Shown: positions 22,351 to 29,849, counted from the stretch's first letter. The stretch: 64,000 nt of DNA from Gp6-AA40 sp035571515 (GCA_035571515.1 DATNCQ010000214.1:199672-263671); one strand, 5' to 3'. A program made the numbers and translations. Notes: generated from the sequence alone by a model not told the origin.

Positions 22351-23940
22351 GTGGGCGTTAACCCCGTGTGGCCAATCACGGTTCTCATTCTTCTCGTAGT
22401 CCTTTCGGCCGCCGCAGCCCGTGCCCAGAGCGGCGACGAGCTATTGCGCGGCATCTCCTCGAACGAACAGGCTTCGATTCGCAGCGCCTGCTACGGGGCG
22501 AGCCTGCTGGGACCCGCGCGCTTCTACAGCTGTCTTGACGAGAAGGCGACCGAGCTGCGCAAGTCAGGCGGCGAACCGAGCCTTGCGGAGTTCACCAGCG
22601 AGCAGCAGTCGTCCATGAGAGGCGCGTGCTATGGACCGAGCCTGCTGGGGCCAGCGCGTTTCTATGCCTGCCTGCGACAGCAGGCCAATGCGCTTCGCCA
22701 GTCGCCTGGCGAACCGGACTTGACGGAATTCAGCGTCGCCGATCGAGTATCGATTCGAAGCAGTTGCTACGGAGCGGGTTTGTTGGGCCCGGCCAGCTTC
22801 TATTCGTGCCTTCGCCAGAAGGTCATCGAGCTGCGCGATGTTCGGCGGCGGCTTGGCCTGTCGTCAAACGCGATTCAGCCAGCCACTCCGCCGCCCCTGC
22901 CTCCGCCGGCTGTTCCACCCACACCGGTGGCGCGACTCTCAGAACCGGCGCCTGAACCCGCGCCGGCACCCGCGCCGGAGCCGGCCCCGATCGCGCCGCC
23001 TCCATCCGATGCCGTCTCCAGCGATGAAGCCGCGGCGGTAGACGAATCGCCGCGCGAGGACCGGCCAGCGACGCCGCTCCACCCGCAACCGAAGAGAGAG
23101 ACGCGTCGCGTCACACCTGCGGCCTCAGAAACCGTGTCGGGCGGAGCTTCGGCGGTGCGGGTTGTTGTTTCCACGCCCACCACCACGACCCCGGCGCCCG
23201 TCGATTCAGCACCGGCATCCAGTGATTCTGACATCGTGCTGGTCGTGCTCTTTTACACCGTTCTCGGTGGCGTATACCTGGGACGGAGACGAATCCCGGG
23301 TTATGCCTATTTGAACCGCCCGATTACGTTCCGTGGGTGGATGCGCGGCCGCCGCCGACGTCGAGCTGCCGCCGGTGGGCCGTCCACCGATACGGCCGCG
23401 GCTCCGCAATCTCCAGACGTTCACGACGACGTGCGTGATGCCGTCACCGGTCAGCCGCTTCGCGACGAACCGGGAATCCACCAATGCACCCGCTGCCGGG
23501 TGTACTACCAGGCGCCGAGCGTCGACTTCGTCCGGCGGCACAATGGCTCGCGCTGCATTGCCTGCAACATCGCACCGGTCGTACCGCTTGACGCGGCGCG
23601 ACCCGGGCAGTGGGTCACGCCGCCGTCCGGCGGTAACGTCACGACGCTGGCCAATTACCGGCGGCGGGTGAACCAGGAAGTGGTCTTCGAGGGCCGCTGC
23701 CTGCAGGTGCTAACCAGCCGCAGTGGCACCGCCTTCGCGGTGATGTTCGAACGCGGCACGTGGACCGAAGGCTTCAAGCTCGTCGTGCCGACGGCGTACG
23801 TCACCGAGGTCGGGGGCGCTGTCTTCGTCCGCAGCCTTGCGGGACGAACGATCCGTGCCCGCGGTGTCGTCACCCACTCACCCATCTTCGGCTACGAGAT
23901 CTCCATCTCGAGCCGCTCGATGATCCTCGAGGTGCGGTGA
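22351..23940 (+). CDS. Membrane-anchored protein with three Cys-containing repeats, Cys-pair motif and C-terminal beta domain; first gene of ubiquitin-like operon
   Basis: A 529-residue protein not recognised as a named family. A signal peptide ends ARAQS. Three ~45-residue repeats follow (starting near residues 38, 83 and 129), each with IR-x-x-CYG-x-x-LLGPA-x-FY-x-CL and so two cysteines. A Pro/Ala/Glu-rich linker (~175-290) leads to a transmembrane helix (SDIVLVVLFYTVLGGVYLG) followed by RRR, giving repeats outside and C-terminus in the cytoplasm. The cytoplasmic part has CTRCRVYYQAP...RCIACN, a likely zinc site, and a beta-rich, OB-like end (VVFEGRCLQVL to SMILEV). Its TGA overlaps the next ATG by one base, so it belongs to the operon. 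It may link the conjugation system to the membrane. Confidence 0.8.
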   Translation: MGVNPVWPITVLILLVVLSAAAARAQSGDELLRGISSNEQASIRSACYGASLLGPARFYSCLDEKATELRKSGGEPSLAEFTSEQQSSMRGACYGPSLLGPARFYACLRQQANALRQSPGEPDLTEFSVADRVSIRSSCYGAGLLGPASFYSCLRQKVIELRDVRRRLGLSSNAIQPATPPPLPPPAVPPTPVARLSEPAPEPAPAPAPEPAPIAPPPSDAVSSDEAAAVDESPREDRPATPLHPQPKRETRRVTPAASETVSGGASAVRVVVSTPTTTTPAPVDSAPASSDSDIVLVVLFYTVLGGVYLGRRRIPGYAYLNRPITFRGWMRGRRRRRAAAGGPSTDTAAAPQSPDVHDDVRDAVTGQPLRDEPGIHQCTRCRVYYQAPSVDFVRRHNGSRCIACNIAPVVPLDAARPGQWVTPPSGGNVTTLANYRRRVNQEVVFEGRCLQVLTSRSGTAFAVMFERGTWTEGFKLVVPTAYVTEVGGAVFVRSLAGRTIRARGVVTHSPIFGYEISISSRSMILEVR

Positions 23941-24182
23941 TGAAGTGGACGCCGATCGACTTTCACGTGCGCACGCTCGACGAGCTGCGGCGGCAGCCGC
24001 CGCACGAGGTTCTCGGCGTGCCCGCGGATGCCTCCGACGCCGACGTGAAGGCTGCCTACCGCCGCAAGGTGCGCATCTATCACCCGGACTTCGTCGATCC
24101 GTTCCTGAAACCTCACGGCGAAGAGGTCATGAAGCTGCTGAACCGCGCCTACGACGACATGCTGGCACGAGGACACAAGTGA
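23940..24182 (+). CDS. Minimal J-domain (DnaJ-like) protein
   Basis: An 80-residue protein that is almost only a J domain: LDELRRQPPHEVLGVPADAS, helix II DADVKAAYRRKVRIY, then HPD at residues 48-50 and a helix III with EEVMKLLNRAYDDML. The HPD triad is what J-proteins use to trigger Hsp70 ATP hydrolysis, so it should be able to recruit DnaK. There is no Gly/Phe region, zinc finger or client domain. The start at 23940 overlaps the upstream stop by one base, and its stop overlaps the E1 start by four (GTGA). The N-terminus MKWT is also that of the JAB protein at the end of this operon. Confidence 0.88.
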   Translation: MKWTPIDFHVRTLDELRRQPPHEVLGVPADASDADVKAAYRRKVRIYHPDFVDPFLKPHGEEVMKLLNRAYDDMLARGHK

Positions 24183-25378
24183 CAACGGAACGCTACGCCC
24201 GTCATTCGCTCATCGACTGGTTCGACCAGGACGCCGTCAAGGCGCAGCGCCTCGTCGTCGTCGGCGCTGGCGCGGTCGGCAACGAGGTCATCAAGGACCT
24301 GGTGCTGCTCGGCGCCGGCGCGATCGACGTGTTCGACTGGGACCTGATCGAGGTGCACAACCTGACGCGTTCCGTGCTGTTTCGCGAACGCGACATCGGC
24401 AGGCCCAAGGCCGAGGCCGCGGCGGAACGGGCGCGCGAGCTCGACCCGTCGGTCTGCATCGAGCCGCATGTCGGAGACTTCTGGTCCACGCTCACGCTGA
24501 GCGGCGTGGAGCGAGCGACCGCCGTCTTCTGTTGCGTCGACAACTTCGAGGCGCGCATCCGCCTCAACCGCGTGTGCGCCATCGTGGGCACGCCGCTGCT
24601 GAACGTCGGCATCGACAGCCGGTTCGCGGTCGTCGAGCGGTTTCCCTTCAGCCGCGATCGTCGTGTGCCTTGCTACGAATGCGGCCTGCCGCCGTCGGCC
24701 TATGCCGAAATCGCGAAACGGTATTCGTGTGGCGGCCTCAAGCGTGTCGCGGTCGCCGAACGGAAGGTCCCGACGACCATTCTCACGTCGAGCGCGGCAG
24801 CGAGCCTTGCGGTGTCGATGCACCTCCGCGCGCCGCTGGACGGACTGCCTGGTTCGTCGTGGCGCCACTTCCAGGACACGTTCACGGGACACACGACCAC
24901 CACGGAGCTCACGCCGCTCGACGGCTGCGCCGGCTGTGGCGACCTCCAGCACGGTCGAATCGTCGTCGGCGCGTGCCGGCCCATCGAACCCCGGCTGGCA
25001 ATCGTGCGCGCGCGCGCGCCGGCGTCGCCAGTGCGCTTCAGCGATCGCGTGGTGACGCACGTCCGCTGCGTGGTCTGCGACGCGAACGACCCGGGCGAAC
25101 GGATCTTCCGCGTGGCCGATCGGTACGACGAGACGCTGGCGGCCTGCCCGGCATGCGGCGAGCGGACGCGCGAGGTCGGCTTGCGGGAGCAATTCGACTA
25201 TGGGGAGCTGCTTCGGGACTATGCCGGGCGGGATCTGCCCGGGAAATTCATCGTGACGACGTTGAACGACGGCATCCAGGTGGTCATCGAGTTGAAGGGA
25301 GAGGACCATGTCAGAGGTGAAGGTGATTCTACGGACGGCCGACAGGACTCGGAAGGCGGAGGTGACGATGCCGCGTGA
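24179..25378 (+). CDS. E1-like (ThiF/MoeB-fold) activating enzyme with extra zinc ribbon
   Basis: A 399-residue E1-like enzyme that would adenylate the C-terminus of a ubiquitin-like protein. The GTG at 24179 gives the usual opening RYARHSLIDWF. The ATP site is intact: GAGAVGNE (29-36), DWDLIEVHNLTR (53-64), K77 in GRPKAEAA, and CVDNFEAR (119-126). Cys165/168 and Cys250/253 form the family zinc site, and Cys184 in RYSCGG is a candidate catalytic or structural cysteine. Unusually, a second ribbon follows (Cys297/300 and 323/326) and then a beta segment (KFIVTTLNDGIQVVIEL) and an acidic Gly-rich tail. The tail-coding DNA overlaps the ubiquitin-like gene by 71 bases. Confidence 0.9.
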   Translation: MTTERYARHSLIDWFDQDAVKAQRLVVVGAGAVGNEVIKDLVLLGAGAIDVFDWDLIEVHNLTRSVLFRERDIGRPKAEAAAERARELDPSVCIEPHVGDFWSTLTLSGVERATAVFCCVDNFEARIRLNRVCAIVGTPLLNVGIDSRFAVVERFPFSRDRRVPCYECGLPPSAYAEIAKRYSCGGLKRVAVAERKVPTTILTSSAAASLAVSMHLRAPLDGLPGSSWRHFQDTFTGHTTTTELTPLDGCAGCGDLQHGRIVVGACRPIEPRLAIVRARAPASPVRFSDRVVTHVRCVVCDANDPGERIFRVADRYDETLAACPACGERTREVGLREQFDYGELLRDYAGRDLPGKFIVTTLNDGIQVVIELKGEDHVRGEGDSTDGRQDSEGGGDDAA

Positions 25379-25574
25379 TCAGCGGGGCGCAGATCTGATC
25401 CAGGGCGCCATTGAGAACTGGTCGTTGCCTCGCGATACCGACTACTCGCTGGTGAACGTCACGAAGGGGCGCGTGCTGCAGCCGAACGCGTCGCTGTCGA
25501 GCGACATCGTCGCGGACGCCGACGAGCTCGAGCTGCAGCCAGTCCTGGTGGCGGGCAGCCATGGACGCGGCTAG
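25308..25574 (+). CDS. Ubiquitin-like protein (YukD/EsaB-like beta-grasp)
   Basis: An 88-residue beta-grasp protein: strand VKVILRT, strand KAEVTMP, helix GADLIQGAIENW, then LVNVTKGRVL, LQPNASLSSD and a final ELELQPVLV. This is the ubiquitin order of strands and matches YukD-type proteins by length and by the L-x-x-N/D-A-S-L turn. It ends VAGSHGRG, so there is no classical Gly-Gly; Gly-Arg-Gly at the very end could be the acceptor tail, or the JAB peptidase could trim to Gly83. The start is fixed by AAGGGAGAGG just upstream and because strand 1 begins at residue 4. It overlaps the E1 gene by 71 bases and the E2 gene by 14. Confidence 0.85.
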   Translation: MSEVKVILRTADRTRKAEVTMPRDQRGADLIQGAIENWSLPRDTDYSLVNVTKGRVLQPNASLSSDIVADADELELQPVLVAGSHGRG

Positions 25575-26289
25575 CGAACGCCGGCGCGGCGACCTCGCGA
25601 AGCTGGAACAGTTGTGCGCGCGTTCGGCCGGCAGGCTGCGCATCGTGTCGCGCGACGGCGACCCGCCGACCGGCGTCACGATCGAGATCAACTACCGCAC
25701 GGCGGGATCATCCGCCTACCCCGAGCAGTCGGTCGCGGCAACGCGCGCCCGCATCCAGCTTCCGGCCGGCTATCCGCTTCACCCGCCGCAGGTGTACTTC
25801 ACGCCGCCCACGTTCCACCCGAACGTGTTCAGCTCGGGCCTCGTCTGCCTCGGCAGCAAGTGGCTGCCAACCGAAGGTCTCGACCTGCTGGTGAAGCGAC
25901 TGGTGCAGATCCTCACGTTCGATCCGGCGGTGGTGAACACGGCTTCGCCCGCGAACCCCACCGCCAGCTCCTGGTACTCGAGCGCGGTGAGCCAGTGGCG
26001 CAGGGCGTTTCCGACGGACTCGATATCGTTGCCGTCGGACGCACGCCCGCCGGCAAAACCGCTCTGGCGCGATATGTCTGCCGCGTCCGCGGCGCCTCCG
26101 GCCGCCGCGTCACGCGAGCCCGCGGAACGCCGCCAGCGGTCGTGGCGCGAGATCGCGACCGATTCGCCGCCCGTCGCCCGCCGAACTGTGCAGTGCGGAC
26201 AATGTGCGCAATCGCTGCGGGTACCCGATGTCGCCGGGACGCAGGTCCGCTGTCCCACGTGCAGTCACACCTTCAGGGTGGCGTCATGA
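25561..26289 (+). CDS. E2-like ubiquitin-conjugating enzyme with C-terminal zinc ribbon
   Basis: A 242-residue protein with a UBC fold over residues ~1-150. The hallmarks are striking: the LPAGYPLHPPQVYF strand-turn, the HPN motif at 86-88, and the active-site cysteine at 96 in SSGLVCLGSKWLP, 8 residues after HPN as in eukaryotic E2s. The helix LLVKRLVQILTFDP follows. It should accept the ubiquitin-like protein from the E1 by thioester transfer. A Ala/Pro linker (~160-205) leads to a zinc ribbon like those of the MJ0042 group (Cys212/215 and Cys231/234), which may bind a substrate or partner. No E3-like gene is adjacent. The stop overlaps the JAB start by four bases. Confidence 0.92.
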   Translation: MDAASERRRGDLAKLEQLCARSAGRLRIVSRDGDPPTGVTIEINYRTAGSSAYPEQSVAATRARIQLPAGYPLHPPQVYFTPPTFHPNVFSSGLVCLGSKWLPTEGLDLLVKRLVQILTFDPAVVNTASPANPTASSWYSSAVSQWRRAFPTDSISLPSDARPPAKPLWRDMSAASAAPPAAASREPAERRQRSWREIATDSPPVARRTVQCGQCAQSLRVPDVAGTQVRCPTCSHTFRVAS

Positions 26290-26867
26290 AGTGGACCCAT
26301 CACCGTCCAGAGGTCAGGCCTTCGACCATCAGGGAGTTTCTGAACACGCTGCCGGCCGTGGACGCGCTATCGGTCATGGCCGCCCTCAGCCAATCGCCCG
26401 CGATCTTTTTCAGCCCGGCATGTCGCGAGGGCATTCTCGCCCACCTGCGAAGCGAGCGCACCGAGCTGGGCGGGCTGCTGCTCGGCTCCGCCTACGTACC
26501 CGACGACGACCTTCGCGCCCTGTGGGGACCGATTGTGTCGATCGATGTCTTCCTTCCCAGCGAACGCTTTCGCAGCAGCGGCGTCTCGCTGTCCATGGAT
26601 GCCGAAGTGTGGGATCGCGCGCGCGCCCACATCGACCGCGGCCGCGGCATTGTCGTGGGCTGGTATCACAGCCATCCGAACCTTGGTGCGTTCTTCAGCG
26701 TCACCGATCGGCGAACGCAACGCGCCTTCTTCAACGCGGAGTACAGCCTCGGCCTGGTCATCGACCCGATCCGGAGGCGCGAAGCGTGGTTCCTCGGCGG
26801 CGAGGCCGAACAACTGGACAGTCGCGCGATCCACGATTGCCGCCTGTCCACCGAGGCGTCGCTCTAA
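26286..26867 (+). CDS. JAB/JAMM metalloprotease (deubiquitinase-like)
   Basis: A 193-residue Mov34/MPN/PAD-1-type protein with a complete JAMM zinc site: Glu60 in RTELGGLLLG, His128 and His130 in GWYHSHP, Ser138 and Asp141 in FFSVTD, that is H-x-H-x7-S-x2-D exactly. Such enzymes cut isopeptide bonds after ubiquitin-like proteins or trim their C-termini. Being last in the operon with E1, Ubl and E2, it would mature the Ubl, whose tail lacks a final Gly-Gly, or reverse conjugation. The first ~40 residues (MKWTHHRPEV...) precede the JAB fold; the MKWT start is shared with the J-domain protein. A hairpin terminator follows. Confidence 0.93.
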   Translation: MKWTHHRPEVRPSTIREFLNTLPAVDALSVMAALSQSPAIFFSPACREGILAHLRSERTELGGLLLGSAYVPDDDLRALWGPIVSIDVFLPSERFRSSGVSLSMDAEVWDRARAHIDRGRGIVVGWYHSHPNLGAFFSVTDRRTQRAFFNAEYSLGLVIDPIRRREAWFLGGEAEQLDSRAIHDCRLSTEASL

Positions 26868-26874
26868 CAAGCGT

Positions 26875-26919
26875 GGCGGGTCCGCGTTCGCACGGAACCG
26901 GTGCTCCGCGGAACCCGCC
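26875..26919. terminator. Hairpin between the ubiquitin-like operon and the M16 genes
   Basis: GGCGGGTCCGCG (26875-26886) pairs with CGCGGAACCCGCC (26907-26919), with one bulged A. It begins 8 bases after the JAB stop and 25 bases before the stop of the converging peptidase gene, so it could end both transcripts. There is no T-run. Confidence 0.65.
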
Positions 26920-26943
26920 CCACGTACCGCCTCCGTAGCAGGA

Positions 26944-28389
26944 CTACTGGACTGAATTGCCTTCGATATCCGTGATCGCAACCGGCGCGATGCCTGTCGC
27001 GCGGAGCGGAGCTTCGATGGTGGCGCGGTCGCCGACGATCACGATGGCGAGGTGATCGAGATCCACGTACTGCCGCGCGACGCGCAGCACGTCCTCGCGC
27101 CGCACCGCGGCAATCCGCGCGGCGTACTGCTGGTAATAGTCGTCCGGCAGTCCCTGCGTCCACAGCGAGACGATCGCGTTGTTGATGCTCTGCGCCGACG
27201 CGAACGTACCCGGCAGGCGCTGCGTCAGCGCGTCCTTCGCCGTGGACAGCTCCTCGTCCGTGATTGGACGGTCGCCGCGAATGCCGCGCAGTTCCTTCAT
27301 GAACTCCGTCAGCGCCGCGTCGGATTTCGCCGACACGATGTCGCCGCCGGCCCGGAACGCTCCCGGGCCCCTGCCGTACGCGAACGACGAGCTGACGCCG
27401 TAGCTGTACCCCTTTTCCTCGCGGATGTTGGCGTTCAGCCGCGACTGAAACATGCCGCCGAGGATGGTGTTCATCACCTGCAGCGCGTAGTAGTCGGGCG
27501 TGCTGCGCGGCGGCCCCGCGAGCCCGATCGCGAAGGTGGATTGCGCGGCGCCCGGCTTGTCCGCCAGGTACATCGTCGACGCGCGTGCCGCCGGCACGGC
27601 CGGATACTGGAACGCCGGCTTCTCTCCGCCGCCCGGCCACGCGGCAAGCGTCTTCTCGATCGCGGCTTTCGCCGCCGCGGCGTGCACGTCGCCGACGACG
27701 GTGATGAGCGCGCGCGCGGGACGGAAGTACGCGCGATGAAACGCCACCACGTCGTCACGCGCAATCGCCTTGAGCGTCTGCTCGGTCACGTTCTGCCCGT
27801 AGGGATGGGCGTCGCCGTACACGATCCGTGGGAACAGCCGCGACGCGATCGCGGCGGGCTGGTCGCGCGCCTGGACGAGCGCGACCAGGCGCTGCGCGCG
27901 CAGCCGCTCGAGGGCCTCGGCCGGAAACGACGGGTGGACGAGCATGTCGGCGACGATGTCGAGCGTTGCGGGAAACTTGCCGGCGATGCTCTGAAAAGCG
28001 AGCGTGCCGCTCTCGCCGCCGATCCTGACGGTGACGGTAGTGCCGAGAAGCTGCAGCGCGCTGGCGAGCGCGTCGCCATTCCTGGTCGCCGTGCCCTCGC
28101 TCATCATCGAGGCCGTCAGCTCCGCCAGCCCGCGGCGCGCGGCGGGATCGGCCTGGTTGTATCCGCCCGAGATGGTGATCGTGAACGACACGAGCGGCAG
28201 GTCGTGCTTTTCGGAGATGACGAGCTCGGCGCCGTTGGCGAGCGTCGAGCGGGTCCAGGCGGGCACACGCAGCATCGGCGGCGGACCGGGAATGGGCTCC
28301 TTCGACCGGTCGAGCGTCCCCTGCGCCAGCACGACGCTCCCCGCCACCGCCAGCATGAGGATCGCGAGAGGTCGGGCGGGCCGCGTCAC
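26944..28389 (-). CDS. M16 family peptidase, catalytically inactive-type partner
   Basis: A 481-residue exported M16 (pitrilysin/MPP-like) protein; a GTG at 28389 gives a leader ending VVLAQ. The fold is shown by ISGGYNQADPAARRGLAEL, REEKGYSYGVSSSFAYGRG and the C-terminal half. Where active M16 enzymes have HxxEH, this protein has RGLAEL, so the zinc ligands are missing, while the R/Y pair that contacts substrate (EKGYSYG) is kept. That matches the non-catalytic subunit of M16B heterodimers. It overlaps the active partner at 28386 by four bases (GTGA), so the two are made together and probably form a periplasmic dimer. Confidence 0.88.
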   Translation of the reverse strand: MTRPARPLAILMLAVAGSVVLAQGTLDRSKEPIPGPPPMLRVPAWTRSTLANGAELVISEKHDLPLVSFTITISGGYNQADPAARRGLAELTASMMSEGTATRNGDALASALQLLGTTVTVRIGGESGTLAFQSIAGKFPATLDIVADMLVHPSFPAEALERLRAQRLVALVQARDQPAAIASRLFPRIVYGDAHPYGQNVTEQTLKAIARDDVVAFHRAYFRPARALITVVGDVHAAAAKAAIEKTLAAWPGGGEKPAFQYPAVPAARASTMYLADKPGAAQSTFAIGLAGPPRSTPDYYALQVMNTILGGMFQSRLNANIREEKGYSYGVSSSFAYGRGPGAFRAGGDIVSAKSDAALTEFMKELRGIRGDRPITDEELSTAKDALTQRLPGTFASAQSINNAIVSLWTQGLPDDYYQQYAARIAAVRREDVLRVARQYVDLDHLAIVIVGDRATIEAPLRATGIAPVAITDIEGNSVQ

Positions 28390-29789
28390 CGGTCGGTTCT
28401 CCGATACGGCGTGCTTTCCGACGGCCTCGCCGCCATCTCCGTTTTGCCGATGGGAACGACGCTCAGGACGAGGCGCCCCTTGGTGAGGTACTTGTTGGCG
28501 ACGCGCGTCACGTCGGCCGGAGAGACGGCGATCGTCTTCTGATATTCCGTCTGAAAGTAGCCGGCGTCGTTGTGATAGCCGAGCCCGTCCGCGAGCTGCA
28601 TCGACTTGCCGAGGTTCGACTCGAGGCCGTTGACGAAATCGAGCTCGAGCCCCGCCGTCGCGCGCTGGATCTCCTCCGCGGTGGGACCCTGCGCCTTCAG
28701 CGTGTCGAGAATGGCGTCCGCCGCCGTCTCGAGGTCGGTCAGCGAGACGCCGGGCCGCGGCGTGATCGTCAGCCTCCACTCGCCGGCGCTCTCGTCCGAG
28801 TCCTGCGTGGCGGTGATCGACGTCGCAAGCTGACGATCGTAGACGAGCGCTTTCGTCAGCCGGGTCGTGCGCGGCCCCGCGCTGATCGCATCGAGCACCG
28901 CGAGCGCGAACCGGTCGTCGTGCTGCAGGCCGACCGTCGGCCACACGATGACGAGGCGCGGCACCTGCACGCGGTCCTCGTAGACGAGCCGCGTTTCGCC
29001 GTCGCGAGTAACCGGTGCCGCCGCGGGCCTGACGATCGCCGCCCCGCGAGGGAACGCGCCGAAGTATTTCATGACGAGCGCTTTCGCCTGGGCCGGCTGG
29101 AAGTCGCCCGCGATCGAGAGGATGGCGTTGCCCGGCGCGTAATAGAGCCGGAAGAAGTCCTTCACGTCGGCTTCGGACGCCGCCGTCAGGTCCGCCATGC
29201 TGCCGATCACCGACCACGAGTACGGATGCGTCGGCGGATAGAGCGTGCTCGAGACGATCTCGCCGACGAGGCCGTAGGGCTGGTTGTCCATCCGCTGCCG
29301 CCGCTCGTTCTTGACGATGTCCCGCTGCGCGTCGAGCTTCTGGACGTCGAGCGTGTCGAGCAGAAACCCCATGCGGTCGGACTCGAGCCAGAGCGCCGTC
29401 TCGAGATAATTCGACGGCACCGTTTCGTAGTACGTCGTCCGATCCCGGCTCGTGGTGCCGTTGTTCGAGCCGCCAACGCCTTCCGTCAGGCGGTCGTGGA
29501 CGCCGTACGGAACGTGACCGGAACCGGTGAACATGACGTGCTCGAACAGGTGCGCGAAGCCGGTCTTCCCCACCGTCTCGTTCTTCGAGCCGACGTGGTA
29601 CCAGGCCGTGACGGCAACGGTCGGCGAGACTGGGCTCGGAGCGAGCACGACACGCAGTCCGTTCGGCAGCGCGTAGCTTTCGAATGGGATCCGCAGCGCC
29701 GCCGGGCGTGCCTGCGGCGCCTGGGCCGACGCGATGGCCCCGAGACCCGCCGCGCACGCGAGCACGAGGAGAGCAGCGGTCTTGCGCAT
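28386..29789 (-). CDS. M16 family zinc metallopeptidase, active subunit
   Basis: A 467-residue exported peptidase. The signal peptide ends IASAQ. The inverted zinc motif HLFEH is present in KTGFAHLFEHVMFTG (~ residues 75-90), with the distal glutamate expected in the DAQRDIVKNERRQRMDNQ segment. It is followed by the non-catalytic M16 gene with a four-base overlap. Pairs of this type degrade peptides in the periplasm. The first codon chosen gives a signal peptide at once; longer starts would add text not typical of the family. Confidence 0.9.
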   Translation of the reverse strand: MRKTAALLVLACAAGLGAIASAQAPQARPAALRIPFESYALPNGLRVVLAPSPVSPTVAVTAWYHVGSKNETVGKTGFAHLFEHVMFTGSGHVPYGVHDRLTEGVGGSNNGTTSRDRTTYYETVPSNYLETALWLESDRMGFLLDTLDVQKLDAQRDIVKNERRQRMDNQPYGLVGEIVSSTLYPPTHPYSWSVIGSMADLTAASEADVKDFFRLYYAPGNAILSIAGDFQPAQAKALVMKYFGAFPRGAAIVRPAAAPVTRDGETRLVYEDRVQVPRLVIVWPTVGLQHDDRFALAVLDAISAGPRTTRLTKALVYDRQLATSITATQDSDESAGEWRLTITPRPGVSLTDLETAADAILDTLKAQGPTAEEIQRATAGLELDFVNGLESNLGKSMQLADGLGYHNDAGYFQTEYQKTIAVSPADVTRVANKYLTKGRLVLSVVPIGKTEMAARPSESTPYRRTDR

Positions 29790-29849
29790 CGGCGCATTAT
29801 GGCGCGTAATTGGCTTGTCTGGGCGGTGCCAGCTCCAAGCGAGGTTGCG

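Noticed and set aside
24179..25574. E1 and Ubl as a thiamin or molybdopterin cofactor pair (ThiF/ThiS or MoeB/MoaD)
   Set aside because: The Ubl lacks the terminal Gly-Gly, and an HPN-Cys E2 and a JAB protease are encoded in the same overlapping set, which cofactor pathways do not use.
22351..26867. Classification as a CBASS or standard Bil antiviral operon
   Set aside because: There is no cGAS-like nucleotidyltransferase or effector, and the J-domain and repeat-membrane genes are not part of the standard sets I know. A defence role stays possible but is not shown.
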